From positions 1,423,429 to 1,487,428 of the forward strand of contig NW_024041373.1 of the NCBI RefSeq assembly GCF_014851395.1: 64,000 nt of DNA, read 5' to 3'. The translations under genes were made by a program, and so were the position numbers. Shown in pieces: positions 59,505-64,000 of this stretch. This stretch comes from Micropterus salmoides. Taxonomy: Eukaryota; Chordata; Actinopteri; Centrarchiformes; Centrarchidae. Positions within the stretch are counted from its first letter, which is position 1. Each line of letters begins with the position of its first letter. A model generated the notes under the pieces. That model searched no databases. It was given only the letters and a program-made list of their open reading frames with translations, and was not told where the DNA came from.

Positions 59505-62500
59505 ACACTGCCTCTGCTTGTGTGTTGAGAAGTGAGTTCTGGATTGGAGAGTGTGTGGAAGCACCCATTGATATCGTGTCTTCACTGGGGAGTGTGAGCC
59601 TCCTTCTGTGTGTGGGTTTGTGCGCGTGAGATGGTTTATGAGCGCTCTTCTCCCTCGACCATTAAGCTCCTTCCTCTGGTCTCTCCCTGTGGTGGTATAG
59701 AGACCTGCAATCAGCTCTGAGTGTATCTCCATTAAAAGGCCTTTTCCTTCCCACCCTGCAATGAAGCAAACCGCTCTGTTATGGGAAATTAAAACACACA
59801 GGAGGCTCGGCTACCTCTCTAGTTATTACAGATCTATAGTCTTACTGCTACCGCCCACCATGATGGGTATAGTTGGGTTATCTAATGAATTTAAATGTTT
59901 TAGTTTTTCTTCCAGGAAATATCACGCTTTCTGGAAAGTGTGGATATTTCAGATTTGTATTTCTTTGTAGGAGCGGATTGTCCTTTAGTTGTATTTTCTC
60001 TGTTTTTGCTCAGCCAACTAGGAGAAAGATATTGCTCTTTACCTGGGAACTTATAAACTACATCCTAGTTTACACTTAACATTACATTTTGTTCTGTAGT
60101 GTAGACAAAAATTCGTATTTTGTACAAAATATCGTACCCTGTTTTAGCTTGGTAATCGTCTGTCTCTGGTGTTGGTCATCTTGCTTTGTTTCCTGTTATC
60201 GTGATTACCTGATGTGTGCCACCTGCTTTTGTTCCTCTTCCTGCTTGTGTGCGTCTGTATATACTGTATTGTCCAGGCCCCCGCTATCTGTTGTTGTACC
60301 GTTGGCCTAGTGCACCAGTGTGCTCCACTGCGATCTGTCAACCTCTCTCTCCCAGCCAGTTGCTTTTGGTCCACTTCATTCCAACTTTACCTCAGCTCTG
60401 CCTCTTTCCCATCTGTGTTGAGTGGTGACATTACATGGATAAATGTTGGAGTGGAGCAAGATCGACCAATAAAAAGAGAAATAATGTAAAGGTGGTGCTG
60501 AAAAGCTGAGAGAAGAGGTTGGGGTCTCTTAAGGTTGATGCACCTAAATGTTTTGAAATAACAAAGGAATCATTTGGCGCAATTACCAGTTAATCATCAC
60601 AACCTAATGACTCTAAGGCACTGGCAGCAGAGAGGAGAGTGAGCAGAGATATCCAATCCTACTTGACAGGTAAACTAAAATTACTGCAATGCATGTCTAA
60701 TATATTGTGATTTTCTGTTTTAGTTGGCTCAAGATATATAATGTTAGGTTGCCGGCTAACGGCGACCAGTTGCTAACGTTATCTGCTCCAAAATACTACA
60801 GTTGTATGGCTTGGCATACATCACCAGCTAACACTTGTACTGGTATAATGTCAAGATGTTGATTTTAGCCTGCAAGAAATGATGAAGAGTACAAAGCAAA
60901 AAGTCAGTGTTGTTTCTTGTTTATGCTGCCCCCACAAAAATCATTTATTGCAGGTTTTAAGGTGTTGGTAGGTATGTTTAAAAAAAAAAAAAAAAACTTT
61001 AGGCAGATACAGACTAGCTGTTTGTTTGTGTGTGTGTTTATATGAAGATAGGCTAAAGCCTTGTTCTTGATTTTAAACCTGATCTGGAGGAGTCGGCCGA
61101 CACGACGTCCACATCCAGTCAATGAGAGCAGGCAGCTACTTTTTCACACTTTTTACTCACCTCCAGCTCTCTCTGTAGCTCAGGCCGTTCCTGCTTCCTG
61201 CGTGTGCTAATCTATTCTTTCACCCAGATTCTTTGTCTTTATAATTGCTATCTTTATAATAACAAACAGCTGTTTCGTGTGTAGGTTCCTGTCATTTCCA
61301 GTTTCACATTTTCTTGACAAAACGTCGCTGTCAGCTCGTGTAGTGTGTGAACCCCTGTCTATCAGTCACGTACTGTGAACGCCACATCAAGACTCCCGAC
61401 GCTGAAAGTCGTGTAGTCTGCACAAGCTTTAACTATGAAAGAGAGCAAATAAGTGTGCTTCCGAAAATGTTCAACAATTCCTATAATGATTTTAACCAGA
61501 CATGAGCTTGTAACTGTCAAAGCAAAATACTACAAAATTGTATTGTGTTGTTGTACTGCACTGAAATAAATTTACAGCACATCCCCATGATTTTGTCAGC
61601 AGCCTTGGGCCCAAGGTGAATGGAAGCCCTTTGGTCTATCTCTCTTAACCTCTTCTCCAGTGTGGTTTTATACTGTACTGGAGAATTTTCTCAACAGTAC
61701 ATTAAATATTCATTCCAACAGCAACCACATACATTTACCAGTGTATTCCTACAACTAAGTATTGTCCTTTATAAATTATAACGCCTAAGTACACATATTC
61801 TAATATACACTAATCATGTTGTTCAAACTCAGGTCCCACACCATTTCTTATTAGCAATGTACAAAAGCATCTCCCAGAAATAATGAAATCTATTTATGAG
61901 AAATGTTAGCTAACAATTTAATGCTATGTGGGCAGCAGCCGGGCTGATTAAATTATAATTAAAACTTTATTCAGGGAGCTCTGTCTTTGAACACTGACAG
62001 AGAATACAAAGTATGTTTCAAAGGAAGTAGTTTTACTAATATGTATTCTCACAGTATATACAGTATACAATGTCTTATTCCATATATTGTGCATAGTGTG
62101 TATGTGGAGACTATATATGTCTGTTGTGTATACATGTGGTAAGTCAAACCAACGTGCACCACTGTTTAAATGGTGGTCTCTCTAAGACCAAGGCTGAAAA
62201 ACTGCACCAAGTGTCTGGTACAGTAGACCATTTATATAGCCATTCTAAAGGTCCAGAAAAGTATTGATTTAAAATGTGGTTTAAAATGTACGTCGTCCAA
62301 GTCATCAAATATGGATGCTTAGTTTAATGTTGTTTAATGTAACACTACAAGTTTAATGTTGCGTATGTATAATCGGGTGCCACTCAATGTAATGGAAAAA
62401 CTTTTTAAAAAACATTTTCTATGTGCCACCCCCTCATTCTGTTCCTTTTATGGTGCATACTACCTGTGAAAAGTTTAATTCAGATATAATAATATTTACT

Positions 62501-62734
62501 GGTAGCTCAATGGGCTCAGTGTTTTAATATGTACTATAATCAAGATAAAATGTTATTTAATTCAAAATTTCTCTACCAAAGTAAATTAATCCTAAGTATT
62601 ATATAGTTATCATTTAACTATTCTTTTTCATATTCTCATTTGTATTATTATTTAGTTTAAATACTATGTAATCAGAATAATATTTTTGGGTTAGCACTAT
62701 AGCAGCCGTGGTCAGTAGTATAGTTAACTGTGTG
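59503..62734. other. Non-coding, no gene seen
   Basis: Unique-looking sequence with a poly(A) run of about 18 at 60980-60997. The segment 60110-60420 is pyrimidine-rich with open frames on both strands (up to 91 codons). It has a texture I have seen in LTR-type repeats, but no ends were found. The segment 61925-61990 (GATTAAATTATAATTAAAAC) is TAAT-rich. No gene recognised. Confidence 0.45.
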
Positions 62735-62965
62735 CAGAGTCGCAGGATCCCAGCTGTCATTGTGTGATCCCTGGACAAATCACTAGTTCATCACACGGCT
62801 AACTCATAGAGACAAGCAATTCATACATACGTTCACACCTAAGGGCAATTTAGAGTCACCAATTAACCTATGCATGTCTTTGGATGATGGGAGGAAGCAG
62901 GAGAACATGAGAACCCACACAGACACGGGGAGAACATGCAAACTCCGCAAAGAAAGGCCTGGGCC
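62735..62965 (-). repeat. Rex3/RTE-type interspersed repeat, body part
   Basis: On the minus strand: GGAGTTTGCATGTTCTCCCC, GCTTCCTCCCATCATCCAAA, GACATGCATAGGTTAATTGG, TGACTCTAAATTGCCC, then a degraded GATGAACTAGTGATTTGTCC and CAGCTGGGATCCTGCGACTC. This is the same repeat as the short insert at 34329 but extends further 5'. The GATG tail is lost. Confidence 0.75.
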
Positions 62966-63395
62966 TCAATCCACGGACATAATGTCTGTGTATGTCTGAC
63001 GGTCTGAGTCGAAGCGTTACGTGCCTAAACCATGTGTAGGGAACTCTCAAGTGTTTTCAAAAATTCTTAAGCTAGGCTCCAAGGTCAGTAGGATAGGATG
63101 TGACAATGGGACAGCGTGCAACATACAGAAGCTTCAATACACTGCTCCTGTTGCAAGGTCCCTACAGTCATTATTGCCATAGCAACCTCCACAACTTCAA
63201 TGTTATGGTTGGCGGCCGTGGTTGGACATTGGAGCTCAACCACTGTTCACTGTGTACACGCACAGAAATGGAACGCAGCATATGATCATGTCACACACAC
63301 ACACACACAGTAAAATGCGTATGACATGAAATCAGATATAGTATACAAACACGTTTAAATATACAATGCACATCATTATAACACAAAAGAAAGGT

Positions 63396-63427
<32 letters not shown>

Positions 63428-63924
63428 GCAATAACACACGCATATGCTATTATATCAAGACCCTTGCTGATTCATACAGAATATATTGTGTGTAAATGAA
63501 AACCTTTGCACACACACATGCATATGTTAGGCTATGTTATCCAAACAAACAGAAAATAAGTCATATATGTACACATACATGTAGAGCATGCACACAAAAT
63601 GCACATATGTGGTCATGTCAAAACCACATACAAAACTAGGAGCATATTTGATGATTATGTTTTCAGATAAACTGAAGAATTAAATGCTCCTCACTAAACA
63701 AATCACAACATATTCTCAATATACAGTAAGTACTTTGACCAGTGAAAGCAGTACCCAATTAATGTTGTAACCACTGAGACTAGAATGCACAGTGCTAGTT
63801 GCGCTAGTCGATACTAAATAATGTTTCAAGGAATTTGTGACTTGTATCATTTTTGATTTGAAAATGTGTCTGCTGTTGTAAGAAGAAGTAACCCGTGAAG
63901 ACAATTTAGACATACTGATTTATA
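62966..63924. other. Non-coding with CA microsatellites
   Basis: (CA)n at 63293-63308 and 63399-63425, with further CA/TG-rich sequence to 63600. ORFs are short and lack domains. Confidence 0.6.
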
Positions 63925-64000
63925 GTCAATGGACTGCACATACATAGCGCCTTTCTAGTCTTCCGACCACTTTAAGTGCTTGACACCTATTCACACAAAT
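63925..64000 (-). repeat. SINE 3' end running off the window
   Basis: TCAATGGACTGCACATACAT, AGCGCCTTTCTAGTCTTCCG and ACCACTTTAAGTGCTTGACA, reading to the window edge, match the reversed 3' end of the teleost SINE whose body is at 42058. The rest lies outside. Confidence 0.65.

Overview
The window looks like gene-poor DNA from a ray-finned fish, most likely a percomorph teleost. The base is AT-rich, with many (CA/TG)n, (TA)n and (GA)n microsatellites. The recognisable coding sequence belongs to transposable elements of types typical of teleosts: L2/CR1-superfamily and RTE (Rex3-like) LINEs, Tc1-like and hAT DNA transposons, and tRNA-derived SINEs. I found no exon of a cellular protein-coding gene, no convincing structural RNA gene, no CRISPR array and no prokaryotic gene. 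The species call rests on repeat types I recognise from memory, not on a database search.

Layout. 1-6.6 kb: a promoter-like cluster resembling a solo LTR, a tRNA-derived SINE with intact A and B boxes, and a long 5'-truncated L2 LINE on the minus strand (3353-5700) followed by an RTE fragment. 6.6-13.4 kb: mostly unique sequence with a hAT-like element (9361-10011) that splits an older repeat. 13.4-15 kb: a chimera of two Tc1-like families between TA microsatellites, then a LINE tail. 15-32 kb: gene-free sequence with a short L2 insertion (19865-20211), a reverse-transcriptase fragment (23.9-24.4 kb), several unclassified repeats and blocks that look like conserved non-coding elements. 32.7-34.7 kb: a nearly complete Tc1-like transposon with both inverted repeats, which carries a nested Rex3-like insertion of 109 bp with a 14-bp target duplication. 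36.4-39.2 kb: a MITE and a candidate undescribed DNA transposon (37525-39170) with perfect 20-bp terminal inverted repeats and repeated GTCCACCCTGTCAT motifs. 42-49.1 kb: a SINE, a candidate LTR with a primer-binding-site-like sequence, an L2 RT fragment and a young-looking LINE with an intact 356-codon reverse-transcriptase ORF. 53-58.6 kb: a 765-bp non-autonomous hAT with a perfect 8-bp target duplication, and a decayed Tc1-like element missing one tip. 58.6-64 kb: unique sequence, a Rex3-like repeat and a SINE running off the right edge.

No genes here act together as a pathway. The picture is of a gene desert or very long intron in which repeats have accumulated around islands of non-repetitive sequence rich in homeodomain-like TAAT/ATTA motifs. 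Those islands are candidate developmental enhancers, which is an inference without alignments. The best candidate for something undescribed is the 37.5-39.2 kb element.
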